From Natronohydrobacter sp. (GTDB lineage Bacteria; Pseudomonadota; Alphaproteobacteria; Rhodobacterales; Rhodobacteraceae): a stretch of DNA of 44,824 nucleotides. The stretch covers positions 1 to 44,824 of the forward strand of contig JAFIEL010000008.1 of assembly GCA_020832585.1 (NCBI GenBank), written 5' to 3'. Below, piece by piece: positions 17,042 through 27,804 of the stretch (position 1 is the first letter of the stretch; every line of letters begins with the position of its first letter). Made by a program: the position numbers and the translations under genes. The notes beneath the pieces are model-generated. The model saw only the letters and a list, made by a program, of their open reading frames with translations. It was not told the DNA's origin and did not search any database.

Positions 17042-17801
17042 GACGGATGCGCGCGGGGTTGCGACGCTGACGCTGAACCGACCGGAGAAGCATAATGTGC
17101 TGGATGCGCAGATGATCGCGGAGTTGACCGAGGTCGCGGCGCGTCTGGGGGCGGATGCGGCGGTGCGCGTGGTGGTGCTGACGGGCGCAGGCGCGAGTTT
17201 CTGCGCGGGCGGCGATCTGGGCTGGATGAAGGCGCAGATGGCCGCCGATGCCGAAACCCGCGCGCTTGAGGCCGGTAAACTGGCCGCCATGCTGGGCGCG
17301 CTGAACCGGATGCCGAAACCGCTGATCGGACGGGTGCAGGGGCAGGCGTTCGGCGGTGGTGTCGGCATGATGGCGGTCTGTGATGTGGCTATCGGGGTGG
17401 ACCGCGCGCAATTTGCCCTGACCGAGACGCGGCTGGGGCTGATTCCCGCAACCATCGGCCCCTATGTGCTGGCGCGGATGGGCGAGGCGATGGCGCGCCG
17501 GGTGTTCATGTCGGGACGGCGGTTCGATGCAGGGGAAGCGGTGCGTCTGGGCCTGCTTGCGCGCGCGGTGACTGCGGATGCGCTTGATGATGCGGTCGAG
17601 GCAGAGGTCGCGCCCTATCTGTCCTGCGCGCCGGGGGCGGTTGCGCGCGCGAAAGCACTTGCGCTGCATCTGGGGGCCGGGATCGGCGAAGGAGGAGTCA
17701 GACATTCCATCGCAGAGCTGGTCGCCTGTTGGGAAGGCGAAGAGGCCCAAGAAGGCGTCGAGGCGTTTTTTACCCGCCGCAAACCAAGATGGGCCGAATA
17801 G
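17019..17801 (+). CDS. liuC: Methylglutaconyl-CoA hydratase (enoyl-CoA hydratase family)
   Basis: The 260-residue crotonase-fold enzyme would hydrate 3-methylglutaconyl-CoA to HMG-CoA, the step between MccAB and MvaB. The oxyanion-hole segments are FCAGGDLGWM (61-70) and GQAFGGGVGMMAVCD (108-122). A conserved Glu lies in TETRLGLIPATIGPYV (E136). The CAGGDLGWM wording is typical of LiuC/AUH-type hydratases rather than of the crotonyl-CoA enzyme. The start at 17019 overlaps mvaB by 23 bases and has GGAGGGCGG just upstream. It is the last gene of the operon and is followed by a terminator-like hairpin. Gene position is the strongest support for the specific substrate. Confidence 0.88.
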   Translation: MYQTLTLETDARGVATLTLNRPEKHNVLDAQMIAELTEVAARLGADAAVRVVVLTGAGASFCAGGDLGWMKAQMAADAETRALEAGKLAAMLGALNRMPKPLIGRVQGQAFGGGVGMMAVCDVAIGVDRAQFALTETRLGLIPATIGPYVLARMGEAMARRVFMSGRRFDAGEAVRLGLLARAVTADALDDAVEAEVAPYLSCAPGAVARAKALALHLGAGIGEGGVRHSIAELVACWEGEEAQEGVEAFFTRRKPRWAE

Positions 17802-17813
17802 CACGGCAGTATA

Positions 17814-17829
17814 GTATGCGATGGCATAC
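17814..17829 (+). terminator. Terminator-like hairpin after the leucine operon
   Basis: GTATGC (17814-17819) pairs with GCATAC (17824-17829) around a GATG loop, followed by ATTTTCCTCATTTTCC. It begins 12 bases after the liuC stop. The stem is only 6 bp and not GC-rich, so it is a modest terminator candidate. Confidence 0.5.
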
Positions 17830-17867
17830 ATTTTCCTCATTTTCCGCGAGAACTCGTGCGGCTTGAG

Positions 17868-17896
17868 TTGACCCGGCCCTGTGACAAGAGTAGAGG
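17868..17896 (+). promoter_or_regulatory. Weak promoter candidate for the nuo operon
   Basis: TTGACC (17868-17873) and TAGAGG (17891-17896) are 17 bases apart in the 174-base gap before nuoA. The -35 box is good and the -10 box is poor. A nuo promoter is expected somewhere here; this exact site is a guess. Confidence 0.3.
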
Positions 17897-17975
17897 AAAG
17901 GCAGCCAAGTTGCGGTTGTCCTTGGCACTCGCCCCTTTTGGCCTGGCCGGACCCCGCGCGATAAAGGAGCCAAAG

Positions 17976-18865
<890 letters not shown>

Positions 18866-18877
18866 GGGGGGCGCGTC

Positions 18878-19486
18878 ATGTCCGAGGCACTGAACGAAAT
18901 TGCGGCGCTGCTGGAAATGCGCATGGGCGATGCGCTGGTCAGCCATAATGTGGCGTTCGGCGAATTGACCGTGACCACGACGGCCACGCATCTCGTCAAG
19001 CTGATCCGTCATCTGCAAATCGACGAAAGCATGCGCTTCTCGACGCTGGTCGATATCACCGCCGTAGATTATCCGGGGCGGCGCAAACGCTTCGAGATGG
19101 TCTATCACTTCCTGTCGATGTATCTGAACCACCGTATCCGGGTGAAACTGGCTGTGGGCGAGGATGAAATCATCCCTTCGATCACGCAAGTTCACCCCTC
19201 GGCCAACTGGTTCGAGCGCGAAGTGTTTGACATGTTCGGCATCCTGTTTTCCGGTCATCCCGACCTGCGCCGCATCCTGACCGATTACGGCTTTCGCGGC
19301 CATCCGCTGCGCAAGGACTTCCCGACCACAGGCTATACCGAAGTCCGCTATGACGAAGCGCTCAAACGCGTCGTCTATGAGCCCGTAAATCTGGTGCAGG
19401 AATATCGCCAGTTCGATTTCATGTCGCCCTGGGAAGGGGCAGACTACATCCTGCCGGGTGACGAGAAGAAGGAGGCTGCGAAATGA
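18878..19486 (+). CDS. nuoC: NADH-quinone oxidoreductase subunit C
   Basis: The 202-residue peripheral-arm subunit has the 30-kDa signature [20 protein letters not shown] followed by [19 protein letters not shown]. It binds no cofactor and supports the quinone module with NuoD and NuoB. NuoC and NuoD are separate here, unlike the fused form in Escherichia coli. Its stop overlaps the nuoD start (ATGA), and GAAGGAGG near its end is the nuoD ribosome site. Confidence 0.96.
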   Translation: MSEALNEIAALLEMRMGDALVSHNVAFGELTVTTTATHLVKLIRHLQIDESMRFSTLVDITAVDYPGRRKRFEMVYHFLSMYLNHRIRVKLAVGEDEIIPSITQVHPSANWFEREVFDMFGILFSGHPDLRRILTDYGFRGHPLRKDFPTTGYTEVRYDEALKRVVYEPVNLVQEYRQFDFMSPWEGADYILPGDEKKEAAK

Positions 19487-20703
19487 TGGACGGCTCCTAC
19501 ACGCCTGACACCAAGACTGCGGAACAGCAGATCCGCAATTTCAACATCAACTTCGGCCCACAACACCCTGCAGCGCATGGTGTTTTGCGGCTGGTGCTGG
19601 AGCTTGACGGCGAAATCGTCGAACGCTGTGACCCGCATATCGGTCTGTTGCATCGCGGCACCGAGAAGCTGATGGAAAGCCGCACCTATCTGCAGAACCT
19701 GCCCTATTTCGACCGGCTGGATTATGTGGCCCCGATGAATCAGGAACATGCCTGGTGTCTGGCCATCGAGAAGCTGACCGGCGTGCAGGTGCCGCGCCGG
19801 GCGTCCCTGATCCGGGTGCTTTATTCGGAAATCGGCCGCGTTCTGAACCATCTGCTGAACGTGACCACCGGCGCGCTGGATGTGGGCGCGCTGACCCCGC
19901 CGCTCTGGGGGTTCGAGGAACGCGAAAAGCTGATGATCTTCTACGAGCGGGCCTGTGGTGCACGTCTGCACGCGGCCTATTTCCGGCCTGGCGGTGTGCA
20001 TCAGGACCTGCCGCCCGCTCTGCTGGACGATATCGAAGCTTGGGCGCAGCATTTCCCCAAGGTGCTGGATGATATTGACGGGCTTCTGACCGAGAACCGC
20101 ATCTTCAAGCAGCGCACGGTTGATATCGGCATCGTCAGCGAACAGGAAGCGCTTGACTGGGGGTTCTCAGGACCGATGGTGCGCAGCTCCGGCATGGCCT
20201 GGGATTTGCGCCGCGCGCAGCCTTACGAGTGTTATGACGAGTTCGATTTCAAGATCGCGACCGGCAAGAATGGCGATTGCTTTGATCGCTATCTCGTGCG
20301 CATGGCCGAGATGCGAGAGAGCACGAAGATCATCCTGCAAGCCATTGAAAAGCTTCGCGCTCCAGAAGGGCAGGGTGATATTCTGGCACGCGGCAAAATC
20401 ACGCCGCCCTCGCGTGGCGAGATGAAGACCTCGATGGAAGCGCTGATCCATCATTTCAAGCTTTATACTGAGGGCTTTCATGTCCCGGCAGGCGAAGTGT
20501 ATGCCGCTGTTGAAGCGCCCAAGGGTGAGTTTGGCGTTTATCTGGTGGCGGACGGGACCAACAAGCCTTACCGCGCCAAGATCCGTGCACCGGGCTATGC
20601 GCATCTGCAGGCCATGGACCATCTGGCCAAGGGCCATCAACTGGCCGATGTGGCCGCCATCATCGCCACGCTGGACGTGGTGTTCGGAGAGATTGACCGC
20701 TAA
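19483..20703 (+). CDS. nuoD: NADH-quinone oxidoreductase subunit D
   Basis: The 406-residue 49-kDa subunit forms the quinone pocket with NuoB. It is related to the large subunit of NiFe hydrogenases but lacks the nickel cysteines. Conserved parts are [67 protein letters not shown] and the closing [22 protein letters not shown]. The start codon pair ATG-ATG at 19483 and 19486 leaves a one-residue ambiguity. It ends TAATG, sharing one base with nuoE. Confidence 0.96.
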   Translation: MMDGSYTPDTKTAEQQIRNFNINFGPQHPAAHGVLRLVLELDGEIVERCDPHIGLLHRGTEKLMESRTYLQNLPYFDRLDYVAPMNQEHAWCLAIEKLTGVQVPRRASLIRVLYSEIGRVLNHLLNVTTGALDVGALTPPLWGFEEREKLMIFYERACGARLHAAYFRPGGVHQDLPPALLDDIEAWAQHFPKVLDDIDGLLTENRIFKQRTVDIGIVSEQEALDWGFSGPMVRSSGMAWDLRRAQPYECYDEFDFKIATGKNGDCFDRYLVRMAEMRESTKIILQAIEKLRAPEGQGDILARGKITPPSRGEMKTSMEALIHHFKLYTEGFHVPAGEVYAAVEAPKGEFGVYLVADGTNKPYRAKIRAPGYAHLQAMDHLAKGHQLADVAAIIATLDVVFGEIDR

Positions 20704-21812
20704 TGCTACGCCGTCTGCACCCCGACCAACCCGGTTCCTTCGCCTTCACGCCCGCCAATCAGGCCTGGGCAGAAGCTCAGATCACGAAATACCCCGAAGG
20801 CCGTCAGGCTTCGGCCATCATCCCATTATTGTGGCGTGCTCAGGAACAAGAGGGCTGGCTGACCCGCGCCGCGATCGAGCATGTCGCGACCATGCTGGGC
20901 ATGGCCTATATCCGGGCGCTGGAAGTGGCGACATTCTACTTCATGTTCCAGCTTCAACCCGTTGGGTCTGTTGCCAATATCCAGATCTGTGGCACAACAA
21001 GCTGCATGATCTGCGGGGCCGAGGATCTGATCCGGGTCTGCAAGGAAAAGATCTCGCCCAAGCCACATACATTGTCGGCGGATGGCAAGTTCACCTGGGA
21101 AGAAGTCGAATGTCTGGGGGCCTGCACCAACGCGCCCATGGCCCAGATCGGCAAGGATTATTACGAGGATCTGACCGCCGAAGGTTTCGCCAAGATGCTC
21201 GACGACATGGCTGCGGGCAAAGTGCCGGTGCCGGGGCCGCAGAACGGGCGCTTTGCCTCGGAACCCTTGGGCGGGCCGACGACGTTGAAGGATTATACGG
21301 GCGAGGCGCAGAACGGATCGGTCGCGCTGGCAACCCGCATTGGCGATACACTCAAGCGCATCGACGGGACCGAAGTACCGCTTGTCACCCCTTGGCAGGG
21401 TGTGGCCGCACCGAAGCCACCGAAAGGCAAGGCGAAGGAAGCCAAGCCTGCCGAGAATCTGCCTGTCGATTCAACTGGCGTGTCCAAGCAGGAAGCGCCT
21501 GCGACTTCGACAGCCAAACCCGAAGCGGTGGCAAAGGGCGCAGAGATCGGCACCAAGCCCGAGATGCTTGTGCAGGCGAAGGGCGCAGCGGATGATCTGA
21601 AAAAGATCAAGGGCGTTGGCCCAAAGCTAGAGTCGCTCCTGAACAGCATGGGCGTATTCCATTTCTGGCAGGTCGCAAGCTGGGGCGCGGATGAGGTCGC
21701 TTGGGTCGACGAGAACCTTGAAGGGTTCAAGGGCCGGGTCAGCCGCGATGACTGGGTGGCGCAGGCCAAGATCCTTGCGACTGGTGGCGAGACCGAGTTT
21801 TCGAAGCGGTAA
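20703..21812 (+). CDS. nuoE: NADH-quinone oxidoreductase subunit E with a C-terminal helix-hairpin-helix-like extension
   Basis: The first 180 or so residues are a normal 24-kDa subunit with the thioredoxin-like [2Fe-2S] cluster N1a. Ligands are C96 and C101 (QICGTTSC) and C137 and C141 ([10 protein letters not shown]). It works in the NADH-oxidising module with NuoF. At 369 residues the protein is about twice the usual length. A Lys/Pro/Ala-rich linker (about 230-295) leads to a compact module (about 297-362) with [37 protein letters not shown] and [15 protein letters not shown]. The GVGPKLE core is like helix-hairpin-helix DNA-binding motifs. Similar tails are known on Rhodobacterales NuoE proteins; their role is not established. 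Confidence 0.94.
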   Translation: MLRRLHPDQPGSFAFTPANQAWAEAQITKYPEGRQASAIIPLLWRAQEQEGWLTRAAIEHVATMLGMAYIRALEVATFYFMFQLQPVGSVANIQICGTTSCMICGAEDLIRVCKEKISPKPHTLSADGKFTWEEVECLGACTNAPMAQIGKDYYEDLTAEGFAKMLDDMAAGKVPVPGPQNGRFASEPLGGPTTLKDYTGEAQNGSVALATRIGDTLKRIDGTEVPLVTPWQGVAAPKPPKGKAKEAKPAENLPVDSTGVSKQEAPATSTAKPEAVAKGAEIGTKPEMLVQAKGAADDLKKIKGVGPKLESLLNSMGVFHFWQVASWGADEVAWVDENLEGFKGRVSRDDWVAQAKILATGGETEFSKR

Positions 21813-21831
21813 CAGGACAGGATGCGCGTGA

Positions 21832-22059
21832 ATGACCAAACCCTCGCCCAAGGACATCGCCCTCGCGCAGCAAGCCCGGCTTGCGGCGGTGGTGATGTGT
21901 GCGGTGATCGTGGGGTGGGTGGTTCTGGGCTGGATCGGGCGCGACTATGGCTGGGATCCGCGCTACGCCTTCCTGATAGATTTCGCAGCGCTGGCGGGCT
22001 TTGCCTTTGCGCTGATCGTGACGTTTCGCGTCTGGCGGGCCCGGCAGAACGGGCGCTAG
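21832..22059 (+). CDS. Small two-helix membrane protein between nuoE and nuoF
   Basis: This 75-residue protein has a short charged N-terminus (TKPSPKDIALAQQARL) and two likely membrane helices (AAVVMCAVIVGWVVLGWIG and YAFLIDFAALAGFAFALIVTF). It has a basic tail (RVWRARQNGR). It resembles the DUF5337-type proteins I associate with Rhodobacterales nuo operons, an assignment from memory. It lies 19 bases after nuoE and 21 before nuoF, so it is certainly in the operon. A purine-rich GGACAGGA precedes the ATG. Function unknown; an assembly or accessory role for complex I is inferred only from position. Confidence 0.8.
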   Translation: MTKPSPKDIALAQQARLAAVVMCAVIVGWVVLGWIGRDYGWDPRYAFLIDFAALAGFAFALIVTFRVWRARQNGR

Positions 22060-22080
22060 GGGCATTGAGAGGGCAAGCCT

Positions 22081-23379
22081 ATGCTTAAGGATCAGGACCG
22101 CATCTTCACCAACCTCTACGGGATGCATGACCGTTCGCTGAAAGGCGCGATTGCGCGAGGTCATTGGGACGGGACGAAGAACATCCTCGCCAAGGGGCGT
22201 GACTGGATCATCGACGAGATGAAGCAGTCCGGCCTGCGCGGGCGCGGGGGGGCGGGGTTTCCGACGGGCCTGAAATGGTCCTTCATGCCGAAAGAGAGTG
22301 ACGGGCGTCCGGCCTATCTGGTCGTGAATGCCGACGAATCCGAGCCCGGCACCTGCAAGGACCGCGAGATCATGCGCCATGATCCGCACACTCTGATCGA
22401 GGGCTGCCTGATTGCCTCTTTCGCAATGAACGCCCATGCCTGCTATATCTACATTCGCGGCGAATATATCCGCGAGAAGGAAGCCCTGCAAAACGCCATT
22501 GATGAGGCTTACGAGGCCGGTCTTGTGGGCAAGAATGCCTGCGGGTCGGGCTGGGATTTTGACATCTACCTGCATCACGGCGCGGGCGCCTATATCTGCG
22601 GCGAGGAAACAGCCCTTCTCGAAAGCCTTGAAGGGCGCAAGGGCATGCCGCGCATGAAGCCGCCTTTCCCGGCGGGCGCGGGGCTGTATGGCTGCCCGAC
22701 GACAGTGAACAATGTGGAATCGATTGCCGTGGTGCCGACGATCCTGCGGCGCGGGGGCAGCTGGTTCGCAGGTTTCGGGCGTCCGAACAATGCCGGCACC
22801 AAGCTGTTCGCGATCTCGGGCCATGTCAACAAGCCCTGTGTCGTGGAAGAGGCGATGTCGATCAGCTTCGAGGAATTGATCGAAACCCATTGCGGCGGCA
22901 TCCGGGGCGGCTGGGACAATCTGCTGGCCGTGATCCCCGGCGGGTCATCCGTGCCTTGCGTGCGCGGCGAAAAGATGCGTGATGCCACGATGGATTTCGA
23001 CTATCTGCGCGGTGAACTTGGCTCGGGCCTCGGCACGGCGGCGGTGATCGTGATGGACAAATCCACCGACATCATCAAGGCGATCTGGCGGCTGTCCAAG
23101 TTCTACAAGCATGAAAGCTGCGGCCAGTGCACGCCCTGTCGCGAGGGCACAGGCTGGATGATGCGCGTCATGGACCGGCTGGTGCGCGGCGAGGCGGAAC
23201 TGGAAGAAATCGACATGCTCTGGGACGTGACCAAGCAGGTCGAGGGCCATACGATCTGCGCGCTTGGCGATGCGGCGGCCTGGCCGGTGCAAGGTCTGAT
23301 CCGCAATTTCCGGGGTGAGATCGAGGACCGGATCAAGGCGCAAAAGGCAGGTCGCGTGTCGAAAGTGGCGGCGGAATAA
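22081..23379 (+). CDS. nuoF: NADH-quinone oxidoreductase subunit F
   Basis: The 432-residue 51-kDa subunit oxidises NADH using FMN and passes electrons to cluster N3. The NADH/FMN glycine loop is [15 protein letters not shown], followed by [18 protein letters not shown] and the [20 protein letters not shown] segment. Cluster N3 ligands are C347, C350 and C353 ([12 protein letters not shown]) with C393 ([13 protein letters not shown]). Its final codons read GCG GAA TAA, with the next gene starting three bases later. Two non-Nuo genes separate it from nuoG. Confidence 0.96.
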   Translation: MLKDQDRIFTNLYGMHDRSLKGAIARGHWDGTKNILAKGRDWIIDEMKQSGLRGRGGAGFPTGLKWSFMPKESDGRPAYLVVNADESEPGTCKDREIMRHDPHTLIEGCLIASFAMNAHACYIYIRGEYIREKEALQNAIDEAYEAGLVGKNACGSGWDFDIYLHHGAGAYICGEETALLESLEGRKGMPRMKPPFPAGAGLYGCPTTVNNVESIAVVPTILRRGGSWFAGFGRPNNAGTKLFAISGHVNKPCVVEEAMSISFEELIETHCGGIRGGWDNLLAVIPGGSSVPCVRGEKMRDATMDFDYLRGELGSGLGTAAVIVMDKSTDIIKAIWRLSKFYKHESCGQCTPCREGTGWMMRVMDRLVRGEAELEEIDMLWDVTKQVEGHTICALGDAAAWPVQGLIRNFRGEIEDRIKAQKAGRVSKVAAE

Positions 23380-23382
23380 CCC

Positions 23383-23877
23383 ATGAGCGACGCCCGCCAC
23401 CTTGCGCAACTGAATATCGGCCGACTTGTCGCGCCGACCGATGATGCGCGCGTGGCCGAGTTCATGGCGGCGCTCGATCTGGTGAACGGGATCGGTAAGC
23501 GCTGCCCCGGTTTTGTGTGGATGATGGAAGGCTCGGGCGAGCCGGGCCGAGGGAACACGGGAGTTTGCATTGCAGGTGATCCGCAATTCGTGTCCAACCT
23601 GACCGTCTGGACCGATGTGGCGTCGCTTGAAGCCTTTGTCTGGAACACGGTGCACCGGCAATTCTATGCCCGCCGGGCCGAGTGGTTTCAGGCTCTCAGC
23701 GATCAGCATTTCGTCATGTGGTGGGTGCCCGCTGGCCATCGTCCGACACTGGACGAAGGGCTTGCGCGGCTCGAGCACATGAAAACACACGGGGCCAGTG
23801 AACATGCCTTTGGCTGGGACTGGCTGGCCGAGGCGCAACTTTGGAAACAACGGTCCTGTGCTGTTGCCGCGGAGTAA
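23383..23877 (+). CDS. DUF3291-like protein in the nuo operon
   Basis: The 164-residue soluble protein begins RHLAQLNIGRLVAPTDDARV and contains FMAALDLVNGIGKRCPGFVWMME, NLTVWTDVASLEAFVWNTVH and FVMWWVPAGHRPTLDEGLARLEH. This is the pattern of DUF3291 proteins, which have a dimeric alpha-beta barrel fold like antibiotic-biosynthesis monooxygenases. No signal peptide is seen. It lies three bases after nuoF, and its end GCG GAG TAA carries the ribosome site for the next gene. Biochemical role unknown; a link to complex I is suggested only by operon membership. Confidence 0.85.
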   Translation: MSDARHLAQLNIGRLVAPTDDARVAEFMAALDLVNGIGKRCPGFVWMMEGSGEPGRGNTGVCIAGDPQFVSNLTVWTDVASLEAFVWNTVHRQFYARRAEWFQALSDQHFVMWWVPAGHRPTLDEGLARLEHMKTHGASEHAFGWDWLAEAQLWKQRSCAVAAE

Positions 23878-23881
23878 GCCC

Positions 23882-24307
23882 ATGAAAACCCCCATTCTCG
23901 CCTTTGCCATCGCCGCGTTTGTCAGCAGCACTGCCGCTGCCGCCACGACTCAGGCCGAAGTCAATGAGACCCTGCGCAATACGCCGGCCATCTATAATGG
24001 CCTGTTCACGGCTGCGCTGATCAAGCATGTCACGGATACCTGCCCGGCAGTTGCGCCGCCGGGGCGGATCACGCGGGTCAATTATTTCCTGGGCCTTTAC
24101 AATCAGGCCCGCAGGCTCGGCTACAGCCGCGCGCAGATCGAGGGCTTTGTCGAGGACAAGGCCGAACAGGCGCGGATGCGCGGGATCGTCGAATCCCATC
24201 TGCGCCGCGCCGGGGTGGACCCGAAGAATGAAGCGGCGGTCTGTGCCTATGCACGCGCCGAGATCGCCCAGGGCACGGCCCTTGGTCGCCAGTTGCGGGA
24301 GAGGTAA
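23882..24307 (+). CDS. Small secreted protein in the nuo operon (DUF5333-like)
   Basis: This 141-residue protein starts with a signal peptide (KTPILAFAIAAFVSSTAAAA) and should be periplasmic. The mature part is mostly helical, with INGLFTAAL-type residues around NGLFTAALIKHVTDTCPAVA, NYFLGLYNQARRLGYSRAQIE and a closing Cys in EAAVCAYARAEIAQG. The two cysteines may form a disulfide. I associate it with the DUF5333 family of Rhodobacterales, from memory. The ATG at 23882 is preferred to one at 23798, which lies inside the previous gene and hides the signal peptide. Three bases separate it from nuoG. Function unknown. Confidence 0.8.
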   Translation: MKTPILAFAIAAFVSSTAAAATTQAEVNETLRNTPAIYNGLFTAALIKHVTDTCPAVAPPGRITRVNYFLGLYNQARRLGYSRAQIEGFVEDKAEQARMRGIVESHLRRAGVDPKNEAAVCAYARAEIAQGTALGRQLRER

Positions 24308-24310
24308 CGC

Positions 24311-26329
24311 ATGTCCCAGTTGCGCAAGATCATCATCGACGGCAAGGAACTTGAAGTTCCGGCAGAGATGACGCTCATTCAGGCGGCAGAAGAGGCCGGG
24401 ATCGAGATCCCGCGCTTCTGCTATCACGAGCGGTTGTCGATTGCTGGCAACTGCCGGATGTGTCTGGTCGAGGTGGTGGGCGGCCCGCCCAAGCCTGCGG
24501 CCTCTTGCGCGATGCAGGTGCGTGACCTGCGCCCCGGCCCGAATGGCGAGCCGCCTGTGGTCAAGACCAATTCGCCCATGGTCAAGAAGGCGCGCGAGGG
24601 GGTGATGGAGTTCCTGCTTATCAACCACCCGCTCGATTGCCCGATCTGCGATCAGGGCGGTGAATGTGATCTTCAGGATCAGGCGATGGCTTACGGCGTC
24701 GATTTCTCGCGCTACCGCGAACCCAAGCGCGCCTCCGAGGACTTGAGGCTCGGCCCGCTCGTGGAAACGCATATGACGCGCTGCATCTCCTGCACCCGCT
24801 GTGTGCGGTTCACGACCGAAGTGGCGGGCGTCAGTGTCATGGGCCAGACTGGACGTGGCGAGGATGCCGAGATCACGACCTATCTGGGCGCATTGATCGA
24901 GTCCGAAATGGTGGGCAATATCGTGGATCTGTGCCCGGTGGGCGCGCTGGTTTCGGCCCCTTACAGCTTCACGGCGCGGCCATGGGAGTTGACCAAGACT
25001 GAAACAATCGACGTGATGGACGCTTTGGGATCGAATATCCGCGTCGATACCAAGGGCCGCGAAGTCATGCGCATCCTGCCACGCAATCATGATGGCGTGA
25101 ATGAAGAATGGCTGTCGGACAAGTCGCGCTATGTCTGGGACGGGCTGAAACGGCAGCGTCTGGACAAACCTTACATCCGCGAAAATGGCAAGCTGCGCCC
25201 TGCAACCTGGCCCGAGGCGCTCTCGGCCGCGGCCAAGGCCATGAAGGGCAAGAAACTCGCAGGGCTCGTGGGTGATCTGGTCTCGACCGAGGCCGCATAT
25301 GCGCTGAAACTGCTGGTTGAAGGGCAGGGCGGTTCGGTCGAATGTCGCACGGACGGGGCGCATCTGCCCGCCGGAAACCGTTCGGGCTATGTCGGCACGG
25401 CAGCGATCGAGGATATAGACCACGCCGACAAGGTGCTTCTGATCGGCACCAACCCGCGTCTGGAAGCACCCGTTCTGAACGCCCGCATCCGCAAGGCATG
25501 GCTCAATGGGGCCGATGTGGTGCTGGTGGGTGAGGCCGCGGACCTGACTTATGACTACGAGCATATAGGCACGGATCGCGCGGCGCTCGCGCATGTGGCG
25601 GGGCTGGATATGTCCGATCTCGCTGAAAAGTCCTGCATCGTTATCGTGGGGCAAGGTGCCTTGCGCGAAGCCGATGGCGCGGCCGTGCTGGCCATGGCGC
25701 AGGCTATTGTCGAGAAATCGGGCGCGAAGCTGCTGGTCCTGCACACGGCCGCCGCCCGCGTTGGCGCGATGGATGCGGGTTGCACCACTGAGGGCGGGAT
25801 CAAGGCTGCGGTCGAGGGTGCAGAGGTGATCTACAACCTCGGCGCGGATGAAATCGACATCGCCCCCGGCGCCTTTGTCATCTATCAGGGCAGCCATGGC
25901 GACAGGGGTGCACATCGGGCAGATATCATCCTGCCGGGTGCCGCCTATACCGAGGAATCGGGCCTCTTCGTCAATACCGAGGGCCGCCCGCAGCTTGCTT
26001 TCCGCGCCGGTTTCGCGCCGGGTGATGCCAAGGAGAACTGGGCGATCCTGCGCGCCCTCTCCGCCGAGCTGGGCGCGACACTGCCTTTCGACACGCTGCC
26101 CGCGCTGCGCCAGCACCTGACAGCGGAAGTTCCGCATCTGGCCGATATCGACGTGGTGCCGGAAAATGACTGGCAACCGCTGGCGCAGGCTCCGCTCGGC
26201 AAGGCGGATTTCCGCAATGCGGTCAGCGATTTCTACCTGACGAACCCGATTGCGCGCGCCTCAAGCCTGATGGCAGAGCTCTCGCGCATGGCGAAAGAGC
26301 GCCAGAGCACACCACTGGCAGCGGAGTAA
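24311..26329 (+). CDS. nuoG: NADH-quinone oxidoreductase subunit G
   Basis: The 672-residue 75-kDa subunit carries three iron-sulfur clusters of the peripheral arm. The [2Fe-2S] N1b ligands are C37, C48, C51 and C66. The His-ligated cluster N5 uses H106, C110, C113 and C119 ([17 protein letters not shown]). Cluster N4 uses C158, C161, C164 and C208 (TRCISCTRC and VDLCPVG). The rest is a molybdopterin-oxidoreductase-like domain without molybdenum. Length is close to the short alphaproteobacterial/mitochondrial form; there is no extra N7 cluster motif as in E. coli. It ends LAAE with an embedded ribosome site for the next gene. Confidence 0.96.
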   Translation: MSQLRKIIIDGKELEVPAEMTLIQAAEEAGIEIPRFCYHERLSIAGNCRMCLVEVVGGPPKPAASCAMQVRDLRPGPNGEPPVVKTNSPMVKKAREGVMEFLLINHPLDCPICDQGGECDLQDQAMAYGVDFSRYREPKRASEDLRLGPLVETHMTRCISCTRCVRFTTEVAGVSVMGQTGRGEDAEITTYLGALIESEMVGNIVDLCPVGALVSAPYSFTARPWELTKTETIDVMDALGSNIRVDTKGREVMRILPRNHDGVNEEWLSDKSRYVWDGLKRQRLDKPYIRENGKLRPATWPEALSAAAKAMKGKKLAGLVGDLVSTEAAYALKLLVEGQGGSVECRTDGAHLPAGNRSGYVGTAAIEDIDHADKVLLIGTNPRLEAPVLNARIRKAWLNGADVVLVGEAADLTYDYEHIGTDRAALAHVAGLDMSDLAEKSCIVIVGQGALREADGAAVLAMAQAIVEKSGAKLLVLHTAAARVGAMDAGCTTEGGIKAAVEGAEVIYNLGADEIDIAPGAFVIYQGSHGDRGAHRADIILPGAAYTEESGLFVNTEGRPQLAFRAGFAPGDAKENWAILRALSAELGATLPFDTLPALRQHLTAEVPHLADIDVVPENDWQPLAQAPLGKADFRNAVSDFYLTNPIARASSLMAELSRMAKERQSTPLAAE

Positions 26330-26334
26330 CGCGC

Positions 26335-26748
26335 ATGGTACGGGGGCTGCACATGGCTGTCCTGATGCTTGCCACGAGTGGCGGGCTGATGGCCTGTGCG
26401 CGGGATGACGCCGTGCGTGCGACGCTCTCGCCCCCGGACCGGGCAGAGTATCTGGGGGTGGATACGCTGTTGCTCGATGACCGGACCGTGAACTTTCTGG
26501 TGCGGATGCGCGGCGCGCGCGACAGGGCCGATGTGGTGGCCTATGCGCGTTGTGCTGCAGCGCAATATGCGCTAATCCGCGGCTACAGTTTCGCGCAGCA
26601 TGTGCGCACCAACGTCACGCGCTCGGGTGATGTCTGGTCTGCGGATGGCGGTTTCGTCATCTCGCCCGACCTGCCGCAGGGGTTGCGCAACATGGACGCC
26701 GAAGTGATCGTGGATGATTGCCGGGAACAAGGCATCCCCACGGTGTGA
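26335..26748 (+). CDS. Small putative lipoprotein between nuoG and nuoH
   Basis: The 137-residue protein opens with a lipoprotein-type signal (MAVLMLATSGGLMAC, lipobox LMAC). The mature part has RAEYLGVDTLLLDDRTVNFLVRM, VVAYARCAAAQYALIRGYSF and VIVDDCREQGIPTV, with two further cysteines. I do not recognise a named family. GGAG in the last codons of nuoG provides a ribosome site, and nuoH starts 15 bases after its stop, so it is a true operon member. An anchored envelope protein in a complex I operon could help assembly of the membrane arm, but there is no direct evidence. Confidence 0.75.
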   Translation: MVRGLHMAVLMLATSGGLMACARDDAVRATLSPPDRAEYLGVDTLLLDDRTVNFLVRMRGARDRADVVAYARCAAAQYALIRGYSFAQHVRTNVTRSGDVWSADGGFVISPDLPQGLRNMDAEVIVDDCREQGIPTV

Positions 26749-26763
26749 GGAATTGAGGGACGA

Positions 26764-27801
26764 ATGAACGAGTTTCTGCAAACCGGATTGGGCATCGCCA
26801 CGCTGATTGCCGCGCAATCGCTTCTGGTGATCGGCTTCGTGATGATCAGCCTGATCTTTCTGGTCTATGCTGACCGCAAGATCTGGGCCGCTGTGCAGAT
26901 GCGGCGCGGCCCGAATGTGGTGGGGCCCTGGGGCCTGTTGCAGACCTTCGCCGATGCGCTGAAATTCGTGGTGAAGGAAGTCGTGATCCCGGCCGGTGTG
27001 GATCGCCCGGTCTATTTCCTTGCACCCCTTCTCAGCTTCGTTCTGGCAGTGCTCGCCTGGGCGGTGATCCCGTTCAATGATGGCTGGGTGCTGGCCGATA
27101 TCAATGTCGCGATCCTGTTCGTCTTCGCCATTGCCAGCCTTGAAGTTTACGGCGTGATCATGGGCGGCTGGGCATCGAACTCTAAATACGCCTTTCTTGG
27201 CTCGCTTCGGTCCGCCGCGCAGATGATCAGCTATGAGGTCAGCCTCGGTCTGATCATCATCGGGGTGATCATCTCGACCGGCAGCATGAATTTTGGCGCT
27301 ATTGTCGCGGCACAGGATACTGGCTGGGGTCTGCTGGGCTGGTACTGGTTGCCGCATCTGCCGATGGTGCTCTTGTTCTTCGTCTCGGCGCTTGCGGAAA
27401 CCAACCGCCCGCCCTTTGACCTGCCGGAAGCGGAATCCGAACTGGTGGCGGGGTTCATGGTCGAATATGGCTCGACGCCCTACCTGCTGTTCATGGCGGG
27501 CGAATATATCGCGATCTTCCTGATGTGCGCGCTGATGAGCCTGCTGTTCTTTGGTGGCTGGCTCTCGCCCATTCCGGGGCTGCCGGACGGGTTCCACTGG
27601 ATGTTCCTGAAGATGGCGTTCTTCTTCTTCCTGTTCGCCATGGTGAAGGCCATCGTGCCGCGCTACCGCTATGACCAGTTGATGCGCATCGGCTGGAAAG
27701 TCTTCCTGCCCTTCTCGCTGGGCTGGGTGGTGTTGATCGCATTCCTTGCAAAATTCGAAGTCGCGGGTGGTTTCTGGGCCCGCTGGGCGATTGGAGGCTG
27801 A
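26764..27801 (+). CDS. nuoH: NADH-quinone oxidoreductase subunit H
   Basis: The 345-residue membrane subunit connects the peripheral arm to the proton pumps and forms part of the quinone channel. It has about eight transmembrane helices, starting with [23 protein letters not shown]. The charged motifs of the ND1 family are present: [20 protein letters not shown], the loop [20 protein letters not shown] and [16 protein letters not shown]. Length is normal. It is followed by nuoI after three bases. Confidence 0.96.
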   Translation: MNEFLQTGLGIATLIAAQSLLVIGFVMISLIFLVYADRKIWAAVQMRRGPNVVGPWGLLQTFADALKFVVKEVVIPAGVDRPVYFLAPLLSFVLAVLAWAVIPFNDGWVLADINVAILFVFAIASLEVYGVIMGGWASNSKYAFLGSLRSAAQMISYEVSLGLIIIGVIISTGSMNFGAIVAAQDTGWGLLGWYWLPHLPMVLLFFVSALAETNRPPFDLPEAESELVAGFMVEYGSTPYLLFMAGEYIAIFLMCALMSLLFFGGWLSPIPGLPDGFHWMFLKMAFFFFLFAMVKAIVPRYRYDQLMRIGWKVFLPFSLGWVVLIAFLAKFEVAGGFWARWAIGG

Positions 27802-27804
27802 CAC

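Noticed and set aside
17856-17975. N-terminal extension of NuoA by 40 residues
   Set aside because: The extension is basic and not membrane-like, while GTG at 17976 has a clear AAAGGAG site and gives the usual NuoA length.
23714-26176. Long open frame on the minus strand (820 codons)
   Set aside because: It lies opposite nuoG and neighbours, which have clear cofactor motifs. High GC content produces such open antisense frames. Its translation is rich in His, Arg and Gln with no recognisable domain.
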